A stretch of DNA of 64,000 bases, from assembly GCF_011207455.1 (NCBI RefSeq), contig NZ_CP048877.1, positions 612,576 to 676,575 on the forward strand. Direction: 5' to 3'. Numbering within the stretch: position 1 is the first letter of the stretch; each line of letters starts with the position of its first letter. The notes under the pieces are model-generated. The model had not been told where the DNA came from. It searched no databases and was given only the letters and a program-made list of their open reading frames with translations. The translations under genes and the position numbers were made by a program. Shown piece by piece: positions 10,291-18,620 of the stretch. The stretch is from Thermosulfuriphilus ammonigenes (GTDB lineage Bacteria; Desulfobacterota; Thermodesulfobacteria; Thermodesulfobacteriales; ST65).

Positions 10291-11120
10291 TTTCTTCCCC
10301 TAAACAGGAATAACACTCCGCCCAGAATGACCAGGGAAAGAAGAAAAACCAGCCAGCCGGAAAAGTAATGGAAGAACCCCCGGGCCGCCTCAGGTCCAAA
10401 GTGATAGGAAAGAATACCGGTTCCGACAATACGCAAAGCATTGGTTAAGATAGCTATGGGTATAGCTGAGGCCACCAGAAGAACTCGCCAGAGCCAGCCA
10501 GAGACAAAGTAGGCCAGAATAACCGTCATAGCCAAAAGGGAGATGATGGATCGAATCCCGCTACAAGCATCCGCCACTTCAAGGGTCATGTTGGGAATAT
10601 AAATAATGTTTCCTTCCCTAAGGGTCGGAACCCCGATAATACTGAGGGACCAGGCCGCGATCTTTGAGGCCAAAAGTTTAAGGGGAAAGGTAAGGGAGTT
10701 GTAGATCACATAAGGGATGGGGATGGCCAAAAGCAACAGCAGAAAAGGAAAGAGAAGGATCCTGGAAAGGGACCAGCCAAAAAGAAAAAGCGACGCCCCC
10801 CAAAGAACTACAAGGAGAGATATTCTCTGAGTGTATAGTTCTCCGGCTACCTGCCCCAGAATGAGAAGGAACATCCCCCCCAAGACAATCAAAAGCCCCC
10901 AGGAGCTGGGACGAGGCCTCTCCAAGGCCCGTTCGACCTCTTGCCGGCGTTGCCAGAGGAAATATCCCGCCACCAGAGGCATAAGGAATCCATGAGAATA
11001 GTTGGCATCTGTCCACCAATCAGTCACCAGGTGGACGACCACCGGATAATACATAAGTCCCAGTAAAAAGAGAGGAAAGAGAAGGAGAATTTGGCCTTTT
11101 CCGGGAGTTAACGAAAACAA
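10287..11120 (-). CDS. xrtA: Exosortase (XrtA/EpsH family)
   Basis: This polytopic membrane cysteine protease/transpeptidase (277 residues, about eight hydrophobic helices) is predicted to process proteins with a PEP-CTERM-type C-terminal sorting signal. The proposed catalytic triad is present: Cys186 in VADACSGIRS, Arg230 in LTNALRIV and His251 in GFFHYFSGW. YSHGFLMPLV near residue 41 is the conserved N-terminal exosortase motif. The neighbouring deacetylase, EpsB-type transferase, BY-kinase, ATPase, chain-length protein and export protein match the suite usually found around XrtA. No PEP-CTERM substrate gene is in the window, so targets must lie elsewhere. Confidence 0.93.
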   Translation of the reverse strand: MFSLTPGKGQILLLFPLFLLGLMYYPVVVHLVTDWWTDANYSHGFLMPLVAGYFLWQRRQEVERALERPRPSSWGLLIVLGGMFLLILGQVAGELYTQRISLLVVLWGASLFLFGWSLSRILLFPFLLLLLAIPIPYVIYNSLTFPLKLLASKIAAWSLSIIGVPTLREGNIIYIPNMTLEVADACSGIRSIISLLAMTVILAYFVSGWLWRVLLVASAIPIAILTNALRIVGTGILSYHFGPEAARGFFHYFSGWLVFLLSLVILGGVLFLFRGRK

Positions 11121-11121
11121 T

Positions 11122-12432
11122 TTAACCTCTCCCTACGCCTGTGTAGTGAAATCCCATCTCTTTCATACGGCTTGGATTATAGACGTTTCTTAAATCAACC
11201 AGTCGGGGGCTTTTAAGAAGATCTTTAAGACGGCTAAGATCCAGATAGCGGAATTCATTCCACTCCGTAACTAACACCAGACAATCGGCTCCTTCGGCTG
11301 CCTGATAGGGATCATCACAGTAAAGGATTTTCTCTGGGGGAAAAACTCTCTTGAATTCCTCCATGGCCGCTGGATCATAGGCCTTAAGCTTGGCCCCCTG
11401 GGCCAGAAGCTCGGCGACTATAGTCAGGGCCGGAGCTTCCCGAATATCACTGGTGTTGGGTTTAAAGGAGAGCCCCAGAAGGGCAATAACCTTTCCGGTA
11501 ACCTCACCGCCGCACATCTCAACAATTTTGTTTACGGCCCGGCGACGCTGATCTTTATTGACCTCTATAACCGCTTCGACGATCTTAAGGTTATATCCTC
11601 TATCCCGGGCCAGTTTGGCCAGGGCTTGAATATCTTTAGGGAAACAGGAGCCTCCAAACCCCGGGCCTGGATGAAGAAATTTAGGACCAATACGCCCGTC
11701 AAGCCCCATGGCCTTGGCCACATGGTGAACGTCAGCCCCTACCAGCTCACAGAGATTGGCAATCTCATTGATAAAGGAAATCTTGGTGGCTAAGAAGGCG
11801 TTAGAGGCATATTTAATAAGCTCGGCAGTTTCCAGGTTGGTAATCACAAAAGGAGTCTCTATTAGATAAAGAGGGCGGTATATGTCCTTAACTATAGCAA
11901 TGGCATAGGCGCTCTCCCCTCCGATAACCACCCGATTAGGCCACATGAAGTCCTTAACCGCTGAGCCCTCCCTGAGGAACTCGGGGTTAGAGATGACGTC
12001 TATATCTATGGAGTTCTTTTTATGTTCATCAAAGAGGCGCTTTATCCAGCGATTAGTTCCTACCGGAACGGTACTTTTGGTAACCACTACCTTGTATTCA
12101 TCAACAATATCGGCCAGCTTAAGAACCACTTCTCTGATCTGAGAAAGATCTGCCCCCCCGTCAGGAGCAGGTGGGGTCCCCACCGCCAAAAAGACAACCA
12201 GTGATCTTCGGACAGCTTCAGCCAGATCAGTAGAAAAATCTAGTCTTTTGGCGCGAACGTTTTTGTCTACCAATTCTTTGAGGCCCGGTTCATAAAAGGG
12301 AATCTCTCCCGACCGAAGCGTTTCTATCTTCTCTTCATCTTTATCCACACAGACGACCTGAAGACCAAAATCTGCCAAACCGGCCCCGGTTACCAGCCCC
12401 ACGTATCCTGTTCCTACTACCGTAACGTGCAT
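11122..12432 (-). CDS. ugd: UDP-glucose 6-dehydrogenase
   Basis: This enzyme oxidises UDP-glucose to UDP-glucuronate with two NAD+. The 436 residues begin with the NAD-binding VVGTGYVGLVTGAGLADFG motif and contain FAVGTPPAPDGGADLS-like sequence, the STVPVGT loop and the catalytic cysteine in GFGGSCFPKDIQAL. Length and domain order (NAD-binding, central helix, UDP-binding) match the UGD/FlaR family. It starts 11 bases after the epimerase gene and ends one base before the exosortase gene. Together with that epimerase it should supply UDP-glucuronate and UDP-galacturonate for an acidic exopolysaccharide. Confidence 0.95.
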   Translation of the reverse strand: MHVTVVGTGYVGLVTGAGLADFGLQVVCVDKDEEKIETLRSGEIPFYEPGLKELVDKNVRAKRLDFSTDLAEAVRRSLVVFLAVGTPPAPDGGADLSQIREVVLKLADIVDEYKVVVTKSTVPVGTNRWIKRLFDEHKKNSIDIDVISNPEFLREGSAVKDFMWPNRVVIGGESAYAIAIVKDIYRPLYLIETPFVITNLETAELIKYASNAFLATKISFINEIANLCELVGADVHHVAKAMGLDGRIGPKFLHPGPGFGGSCFPKDIQALAKLARDRGYNLKIVEAVIEVNKDQRRRAVNKIVEMCGGEVTGKVIALLGLSFKPNTSDIREAPALTIVAELLAQGAKLKAYDPAAMEEFKRVFPPEKILYCDDPYQAAEGADCLVLVTEWNEFRYLDLSRLKDLLKSPRLVDLRNVYNPSRMKEMGFHYTGVGRG

Positions 12433-12443
12433 GGAAACACCCC

Positions 12444-13400
12444 TTAGGTTAGTCTATCTCTGTTTTTGCGGTACCACTCCACAAAGCGCCGAATACCTTC
12501 TTCAATAGGTACCTGGGGGTTGTAGCCAAGCATCCGCCGAGCCTTCGAGATGTCAGCATAGGTGAGAGGAACATCTCCAGGTTGATCCGGCAACCAGCGG
12601 ATCTTGGCCTTCTTTCCCAGGTTTTCCTCGATCAGCCGGACCAGAGTTATCAGATCTGTGGTCCGAGACTCCCCGAGGTTAAAGATCTCAAAGGGATAGG
12701 CCTTCTGGCGAGCGGCCATAACTCCCTGAATGATGTCATCTATATAAGTATAGTCTCGCTTGGAACTTCCATCTCCAAAGAGGGGAATCTCCTCTCCCTG
12801 ATCTATCAAACGGGTAAACTTATGAATGGCCATCTCCGGCCGCTGTCTTGGACCATAGACCGTAAAGAATCGCAGAACCGTCACCTTGATGCCGTAAAGG
12901 TGATGGTAGGTATAACACATAAGCTCATTGGCCCTTTTGGTGGCCGCATAAGGTGATATTGGCCGATCACAGGGATCGTCCTCAGAAAATGGCACCCGAC
13001 TGGCCGCACCATAGACTGACGACGACCCCCCATAAATGAAGGAGGAAACTTTATATCGCCGGGCCAACTCAAGGAGATTAACTGTTCCCAAACCATTTAC
13101 CTCTTCATAGAGCCGAGGCTCGGCAATAGAGGGACGTACCCCAGCTCGAGCGGCTAAATGAACAATCTCTTCTATCGGATAGCGCTCAAAGACTGCTTCC
13201 AGAAAAGGAAAATCACAGATATCTCCTTCCTCCAGATGAAAACGAGGGTTCTTACTGGCCTGGGCAATGTTGGAACGTTTAAGTTCAGGAGAGTAGTAAT
13301 CATTGAAGTTGTCAATGCAGACTACCTCCTGCCCTTCATCCAGAAGGCGATCTATCAAATGAGAACCGATAAATCCTGCACCACCAGTGACCAGAATCAT
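12444..13400 (-). CDS. NAD-dependent nucleotide-sugar epimerase, probably UDP-glucuronate 4-epimerase
   Basis: This 318-residue extended short-chain dehydrogenase has the NAD-binding motif GGAGFIGSHL at the N-terminus, the serine in GGSSSVYG and the catalytic Tyr/Lys in SPYAATKRANE. The segment FFTVYGPRQRPEMAIHKF resembles UDP-glucuronate 4-epimerases (LpsL/Cap1J type) more than plain GalE. Its position next to ugd supports conversion of UDP-glucuronate to UDP-galacturonate. UDP-glucose 4-epimerase is the main alternative and cannot be excluded by eye. It sits between ugd and glmS with gaps of 11 bases on each side. Confidence 0.82.
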   Translation of the reverse strand: MILVTGGAGFIGSHLIDRLLDEGQEVVCIDNFNDYYSPELKRSNIAQASKNPRFHLEEGDICDFPFLEAVFERYPIEEIVHLAARAGVRPSIAEPRLYEEVNGLGTVNLLELARRYKVSSFIYGGSSSVYGAASRVPFSEDDPCDRPISPYAATKRANELMCYTYHHLYGIKVTVLRFFTVYGPRQRPEMAIHKFTRLIDQGEEIPLFGDGSSKRDYTYIDDIIQGVMAARQKAYPFEIFNLGESRTTDLITLVRLIEENLGKKAKIRWLPDQPGDVPLTYADISKARRMLGYNPQVPIEEGIRRFVEWYRKNRDRLT

Positions 13401-13411
13401 CTCTCCTCCTG

Positions 13412-15247
13412 TTATTCTACCGTAACGCTTTTGGCCAGGTTTCGCGGTTGATCGACATCACAACCCAGAGTAACGGCGATCTCATAGGCCAAGAGTTGAA
13501 GAGGTACCGTGGCCACGATAGGGGAAACCTCAGGGACAACCTGAGGAAGATGGATGGTGGCCTGAGAGACCTCTGGAAGTGTCTCATCCCCCTCGGTTAC
13601 CAAACTGATTACCTGTCCTCTGCGAGAGCGAACCTCTTCAATATTGCTGACCATCTTTTCATAGACATGATCCTTCGGTGCCAGGGCCACCACCGGCATC
13701 TGTTCATCTATAAGGGCAATAGGACCGTGTTTCATCTCGCCAGCGGCATAACCCTCAGCATGAATATAGGAGATCTCTTTGAGTTTTAAGGCCCCTTCAA
13801 GGGCAATCGGAAAATGAATATTTCGCCCCAGATAAAGAAAGTTGCGGGCCTTATAAAATCTTTGAGCTATCTCCTCACTGGTCTTATGCCACTTAGGAAG
13901 CCAGTTCTCCAGAATACCAGGAACGGCCACCAAGGCCGACAGGAGCTCACGGCAACCCTCAGGTGAGGTGCCCCTTGCCTGAGCCAAATAGAAAGTAAGA
14001 AGTAGCAGGGCCGTAAGCTGACTGGTGAAGGCCTTAGTAGAGGCCACCCCGATCTCAGGACCAGCATGGGTGTAGATGGTTCCATGAGATTCCCGGGTGA
14101 TGGTACTGCCTAAGACATTGCAGATAGAGATAATTTTGGCTCCCATCTGCCGGGCCATGCGCAGACCAGCTAGGGTGTCGGCCGTCTCGCCGGACTGAGA
14201 GATAGGAATGGCCAGAGTGTGGTTGTCTATCAGAAGATGACGGTAGCGAAACTCAGAGGCCAGATCAACCTCCACCGGAATCCCCACCCAGCGCTCAAGG
14301 AGATATTTGCCCACCAAGCCAGCATGATAGGAGGTGCCACAGGCAACAATAAAGATCTTGGAGATTCTTTGAATCTCCTCAGGAAGAAGAGAAATCTCAG
14401 GAAGGCTTATCTCCCCGGTCTCCGGGTTGAGCCGCCCCCGAAAGGTGTTAAGAACGGCCTGGGGTTGCTCATAAATCTCCTTGAGCATAAAGTGGCGAAA
14501 GCCGCCCTTCTCGGCCATGCTGGCGTCCCATGTGATCTCATGGACTTTCTTGGAAATCTCTTGACCACTGGCCAGATCAAAAATCTTCACCTCTCCTGGC
14601 TTGAGGACGGCCAATTGACCATCGTCAAGGAAAATCACCCTTCTGGTCCAAGGCAAAAGGGCCGGGATATCCGAGGCCAAAAAGACCTCCTCTTCCCCTA
14701 GCCCAATAACCAAGGGGCTCTGGTTCCGAGCACAGATCAAGGTTTGAGGTTCCTTGGCCCATAAGACACCCAAGGCATAAGAACCAACTAGCTCTTTTAG
14801 AGCGGTAAAAACTGCGGCCACAAACCCTTTAGAAAGATGCTCCTCTATGAGATGGGCAATGACCTCGGTATCTGTGTCAGAGCGAAAGTGATGCCCCTGT
14901 CCCTTGAGGCGCTCCCTTAAGGAATGGTAATTTTCAATAATTCCGTTGTGGACAACTACTAACTCCTCATGGCAGTCCCTATGGGGGTGAGCGTTTTCCT
15001 CGGAAGGCTCACCGTGAGTGGCCCAGCGGGTATGTCCCAGACCAATTCCCGAGGCCAGGGATCGGATGTCAGCCGTTTTCTCATCAAGGTTGATGAGCTT
15101 ACCTTGGGCCCGGCTAAGGAGCAGACGGTCTCCATTAAGGCAAGCGATTCCGGCCGAATCATAACCCCGATACTCCAGACGCTTGAGCCCTTCCAGGAGA
15201 ACCGGGATCACCCGTCGATGACCGACATAACCGACAATTCCGCACAT
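13412..15247 (-). CDS. glmS: Glucosamine-6-phosphate synthase (isomerising)
   Basis: This enzyme makes glucosamine-6-phosphate from fructose-6-phosphate and glutamine for peptidoglycan, LPS and amino-sugar polymers. The 611 residues start MCGIVGYVG, with Cys2 as the N-terminal nucleophile of the glutaminase domain. LGHTRWATHG and the HNGIIENY loop follow. Two SIS domains fill the C-terminal half (CGTSYHAGL, SQSGETADT, GRNIHFPIALEGALKLKE), ending LAKSVTVE as usual. Placement inside the exopolysaccharide cluster suggests extra demand for amino sugars. No glmS ribozyme-like element is apparent in the 12-base upstream gap. Confidence 0.96.
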   Translation of the reverse strand: MCGIVGYVGHRRVIPVLLEGLKRLEYRGYDSAGIACLNGDRLLLSRAQGKLINLDEKTADIRSLASGIGLGHTRWATHGEPSEENAHPHRDCHEELVVVHNGIIENYHSLRERLKGQGHHFRSDTDTEVIAHLIEEHLSKGFVAAVFTALKELVGSYALGVLWAKEPQTLICARNQSPLVIGLGEEEVFLASDIPALLPWTRRVIFLDDGQLAVLKPGEVKIFDLASGQEISKKVHEITWDASMAEKGGFRHFMLKEIYEQPQAVLNTFRGRLNPETGEISLPEISLLPEEIQRISKIFIVACGTSYHAGLVGKYLLERWVGIPVEVDLASEFRYRHLLIDNHTLAIPISQSGETADTLAGLRMARQMGAKIISICNVLGSTITRESHGTIYTHAGPEIGVASTKAFTSQLTALLLLTFYLAQARGTSPEGCRELLSALVAVPGILENWLPKWHKTSEEIAQRFYKARNFLYLGRNIHFPIALEGALKLKEISYIHAEGYAAGEMKHGPIALIDEQMPVVALAPKDHVYEKMVSNIEEVRSRRGQVISLVTEGDETLPEVSQATIHLPQVVPEVSPIVATVPLQLLAYEIAVTLGCDVDQPRNLAKSVTVE

Positions 15248-15259
15248 GGATAAAACCTC

Positions 15260-16657
15260 CTATCTCGCCCCTTCCCCAAAAAGGACAATCTTGATGGTCT
15301 TAAAAATAATGTAGAGATCAAGGGCTAGAGACATATGTTTTATGTAATAGAGGTCATACTTTAACTTCTCCAGGGCATCTTCATCCGAGGCTCCATAAGG
15401 GTAACAAACCTGGGCCCAACCGGTGATACCAGGATGGACGGTATGACGCTGGTCATAAAAGGGAATCTTACGACGCAATCTTTCTACAAATACGGGCCTC
15501 TCTGGCCTAGGCCCCACGAAAGCCATATCCCCTTTAAGGACGTTCCACATCTGCGGGATCTCATCGATACGCAATTTGCGGATAATCCGGCCCACTCTGG
15601 TTACCCGTGGATCATTTTGAGCCGCCCACTTGGCTCCGTTTTTCTCGGCGTCTTGTCTCATGGAACGAAACTTATAGAGCTTAAAAACCCGGCCATCCTT
15701 ACCTACCCGCTCCTGGACGAACAAAACAGGCCCTGGAGAATCCAGTTTGATAGCTAAGGCGACAATGATGATAATGGGCAGGGTCAGGACAAGCCCAATA
15801 GCACTACAGACAATGCTCATAGCCCTTTTGGCCACCCGTCGGGGGAGGGACTGCCGAAAGCCCTCACCAAAGATAAGCCAGCTAGGGTTGATCTTCTCCA
15901 CCAGGATCTTTCCGGTAAGCAATTCATAGAAGGTCTCCCCCTCCACCACCGGGATTCCGGCCATCCGACAACGAAGCAAGGCCTCCACCGGCATCTTGCC
16001 CCTTCTTTCATCAAGGGCCACCACGATCTCCTCCGCCCCGCTACGAACAACACACTCAAGGAGATCTTCCTCTAACGAATAGACAGGTAAATCTCGAAAG
16101 TCAGGGCTGCCGACAAGGGCATTGGCGCTAGGGTTGGCCACTACGGCCACCACTTTATAGCCACAGTCGGGGTTATTTTTGATTTCTTTTATAATCTCTG
16201 CCGCCAACTTGCCAGAACCTAAAAGAACCACCTTTTCATTGAGAAAGTCATTCTTGATAGCCCAGAGATACACCAACCTCCAGGAGACCGCGGCAATAAT
16301 AAAGAAGACTAAAGAGATCAAAAAGGTACCCTGGAGAAGGATAAGCTGGGGAAAGGCTATGTAGGCAAAACCGGTAATAATGGAAGCCACTCCCAGGGCC
16401 TGACAAATCCTAACTGAGGTCTCAAAAAGGTTGTCTCCAGGTTTAAAACGGTAGAGATCAAAGTAATAAAGACTTATCTGACAGACGACTAGAATGAATA
16501 AAATCTTCAGCCAAAGGTGATAATCATCAAGATAAGAAAGATCTCCTCCAACCTTCCAGAGGAAGACCAGGGTAATAATGGCCAGAATAAAAACAGTCTC
16601 CCCGAAGAAAAAAAGGATTCTCCTTACCGGGTAGTAACGTTCAAAGAGCTTAACCAT
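15260..16657 (-). CDS. Exopolysaccharide polyprenyl glycosylphosphotransferase (EpsB/XrtA type)
   Basis: This enzyme is predicted to transfer the first sugar phosphate onto undecaprenyl phosphate at the inner membrane. The N-terminal half has about five membrane segments and a Rossmann-like CoA-binding-type domain (VVLLGSGKLAAEIIKEI). The C-terminal catalytic domain has SPGPVLFVQERVG, KLYKFRSMRQDAE, LRIDEIPQMWNVLKGDM and VGPRPERP. The open frame extends to 16714 inside the kinase gene, but family members start at MVKLF, so the ATG at 16657 was chosen. That gives 465 residues and an 8-base overlap with the kinase stop. Confidence 0.9.
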   Translation of the reverse strand: MVKLFERYYPVRRILFFFGETVFILAIITLVFLWKVGGDLSYLDDYHLWLKILFILVVCQISLYYFDLYRFKPGDNLFETSVRICQALGVASIITGFAYIAFPQLILLQGTFLISLVFFIIAAVSWRLVYLWAIKNDFLNEKVVLLGSGKLAAEIIKEIKNNPDCGYKVVAVVANPSANALVGSPDFRDLPVYSLEEDLLECVVRSGAEEIVVALDERRGKMPVEALLRCRMAGIPVVEGETFYELLTGKILVEKINPSWLIFGEGFRQSLPRRVAKRAMSIVCSAIGLVLTLPIIIIVALAIKLDSPGPVLFVQERVGKDGRVFKLYKFRSMRQDAEKNGAKWAAQNDPRVTRVGRIIRKLRIDEIPQMWNVLKGDMAFVGPRPERPVFVERLRRKIPFYDQRHTVHPGITGWAQVCYPYGASDEDALEKLKYDLYYIKHMSLALDLYIIFKTIKIVLFGEGAR

Positions 16658-17492
16658 AGTAGCCGTAGTACTTTTTGCTTCGAAAGTAGGAGTACTTGCG
16701 AGGAGGAATCTCAAAGGCGTTAAAGACCACCCCGAGGATCTTTCCCCTTCCCAGCCTCTCTATGGAATCCTCCACCAGTTCTCGCTTTGATTTGCCATAG
16801 CGAACCACAAAGATAACAGTATCTACAAACCTGGCTAGGTTGACTGGTTCGGAGGTAAGCTGAACCGGCGTGGTATCCAGAATGACCAATCTGTCTGGAT
16901 AGCGTGATCGAACCTCTTCGATAAGATCAGCCATCCGGGCCGAAGAAAGAAGATCTGAAGGCTTGTTGGGAGGCGGACCAGCAGTCAGAAGACTGAGTTT
17001 TTCTACTGGAGGTCTTTTAAGGAGACGAGGGAGGGGGGTCCTTCCCTGAAGATAGTCTGAAAGCCCTTCATCATTGTTCTGACCATAATAAATATGAGCT
17101 GAAGGCTTTCGTAGGTCGCAGTCTATGAGAAGGGCATGATACTCCAAACTTTGGGCCACGGAGGCCGCTAAATTGGCGGCCACAAAGCTCTTGCCCTCTT
17201 TGTCCATGGCACTTGAAACCATAACCACCCGAGGAACCGGGCCTTGGCGGGGATTTATCAAGCGGGCCCGAAGCAACTTAAAATGCTCACTGGCCAGGGA
17301 GCGAGGCTGAGTAAAAACAATCAGACGAGGATCAAGGGCCCCGGTCCCGGGAACAGAGGTTGATGCCTCCGAAGGATCCTTTCCCCCTGCCCCTTCCTTT
17401 TTAGGCGGCCCCTCGGGATGGATAGAATGCGTAGAGAGAGGGGTCTTCTTTTCTCGGTTAAATTTCTCTAAGGCATCGGCGATTTTACCCAT
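16650..17492 (-). CDS. XrtA-associated tyrosine autokinase (BY-kinase, CpsD/CapB-like)
   Basis: This cytoplasmic ATPase (280 residues) phosphorylates its own C-terminal tyrosines and normally controls polymer length with the chain-length protein. The Walker A variant SSAMDKEGKS lies at residues 93-102, Walker A' LLIDCDLRKP at 121-130 and Walker B VILDTTPV at 203-210. The C-terminus is a tyrosine cluster with Tyr267, 269, 275, 276, 278 and 279. The N-terminal ~55 residues are low-complexity and polar. A separate Wzz-type partner is encoded two genes upstream, so this is the split (Gram-positive-like) BY-kinase arrangement. Confidence 0.92.
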   Translation of the reverse strand: MGKIADALEKFNREKKTPLSTHSIHPEGPPKKEGAGGKDPSEASTSVPGTGALDPRLIVFTQPRSLASEHFKLLRARLINPRQGPVPRVVMVSSAMDKEGKSFVAANLAASVAQSLEYHALLIDCDLRKPSAHIYYGQNNDEGLSDYLQGRTPLPRLLKRPPVEKLSLLTAGPPPNKPSDLLSSARMADLIEEVRSRYPDRLVILDTTPVQLTSEPVNLARFVDTVIFVVRYGKSKRELVEDSIERLGRGKILGVVFNAFEIPPRKYSYFRSKKYYGYYG

Positions 17493-17619
17493 TAATTCCC
17501 CCTGTTTGAGCCAACCTGTTGATTCTGGAATCGGAAAAAAAGATGACTCCTTTTAAACCCCCTCCAGACCAGAGCCCAAGAAATTAGAGGGAAAATTTAA
17601 TCAGGAAAATCCTCTTTGG

Positions 17620-18615
17620 CTATGGAAAACCTGAGGGGAAAAGTCTTTCCCATAGAGAAGATAAGGACTCTTGGATGGTTGGATAGTAAATCAGAGAAAA
17701 GGCAATCAGAATAAACGCCAAAACGGCTATAGCCCCCCACATAAGACCTTTACTTTTCCGAGAGGTTTTGGGGGGAGATACCTCCTCTGTCGGACTGTGG
17801 TTATCAATAGCAATTTTTATCTCCTGAGCACATTCTTCAACAATGGGAAGGCCTATGGATCTTGTTTCTCGAAGATAACCGGTAAGAAGGGCATGATCAC
17901 AAAGAATATTAATCAGGCGAGGAACCCCTCGGGTTACCTCGTAGATCCGCTTAACGGCCTCGGGAGTAAAAAGGTCAAGACGTTCGGCTCCAGCCCTAGC
18001 CAATCTGGCCTGGATGTAGCTTTCTACCTCTGAGGGGTCTTTTAAGGCCGTTAGGTGATAGTGATAGGTAATACGCTGTTTGAGAGGGTAAAGGTGTGGT
18101 TTTTGCAGACGCTTCAAAAGCTCCGGTTGCCCCACCAGGATGATATTAATCAGCTTCTGACGCATGGTTTCAAGATTGGTCAAAAGACGAATCTCCTCAA
18201 AGAGCCCTTCTGGAAGGGCCTGGACCTCGTCAACAATGAGGACAACGTTTTTTCCCGATTGAAAGGCCTCTTTAAGAAATTCGGTGAAAACGAAGATAAA
18301 GTCGCTTTTGTCCTGAGGGGCCCGTGGAAGTGAAAAGGCCTGGGCTAAATAAGTAAAAAATTCCCTCCGATTAAGACGAGGGTTAGAAAGAAGAGCCACA
18401 ATGGTCTCTTGGGGTATTTTTTCCAGAAAGGCGTTAATAAGGGTGGTCTTGCCGGCTCCAACCTCCCCGGTAATAAGGATAAAGCCTTTACGCTGACTGA
18501 CACCATAGATCAGGTGGGCCAAGGCCTCCCGGTGTCCCTCACTAAGGTAGAGAAAACGAGGGTCAGGAGCTATACCAAAGGGATTTTCTCGAAGCCCGTA
18601 GAAGTCTTTGTACAA
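17620..18615 (-). CDS. XrtA-associated AAA ATPase, ExeA/GspA-like
   Basis: This 331-residue protein begins MYKDFYGLRENPFGIAPDPR, the usual start of the exosortase-locus ATPases related to general secretion protein A. Walker A is GEVGAGKT (residues 50-57) and Walker B VLIVDEVQ (about 125-132); GVPRLINILCDHAL is the sensor-2-like region. A single hydrophobic segment near residues 289-314 (AIAVLAFILIAFSLIYY) should anchor it in the inner membrane. It lies 5 bases after the chain-length gene and 127 bases before the kinase gene. Its exact role is unknown; coupling ATP hydrolysis to polymer export or assembly is inferred. Confidence 0.88.
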   Translation of the reverse strand: MYKDFYGLRENPFGIAPDPRFLYLSEGHREALAHLIYGVSQRKGFILITGEVGAGKTTLINAFLEKIPQETIVALLSNPRLNRREFFTYLAQAFSLPRAPQDKSDFIFVFTEFLKEAFQSGKNVVLIVDEVQALPEGLFEEIRLLTNLETMRQKLINIILVGQPELLKRLQKPHLYPLKQRITYHYHLTALKDPSEVESYIQARLARAGAERLDLFTPEAVKRIYEVTRGVPRLINILCDHALLTGYLRETRSIGLPIVEECAQEIKIAIDNHSPTEEVSPPKTSRKSKGLMWGAIAVLAFILIAFSLIYYPTIQESLSSLWERLFPSGFP

Positions 18616-18620
18616 GGCTA

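Noticed and set aside
16658-16714. Upstream start of the EpsB-type transferase
   Set aside because: It lies wholly inside the kinase gene; family members start at MVKLF, and the 8-base overlap from the ATG at 16657 is normal for coupled genes.
17493-17619. 127-base gap in the exopolysaccharide operon as a possible promoter or small RNA
   Set aside because: Only a weak TTGGGC-17-TTAAAA pair and a short GATTC/GAATC repeat are present; neither is convincing.
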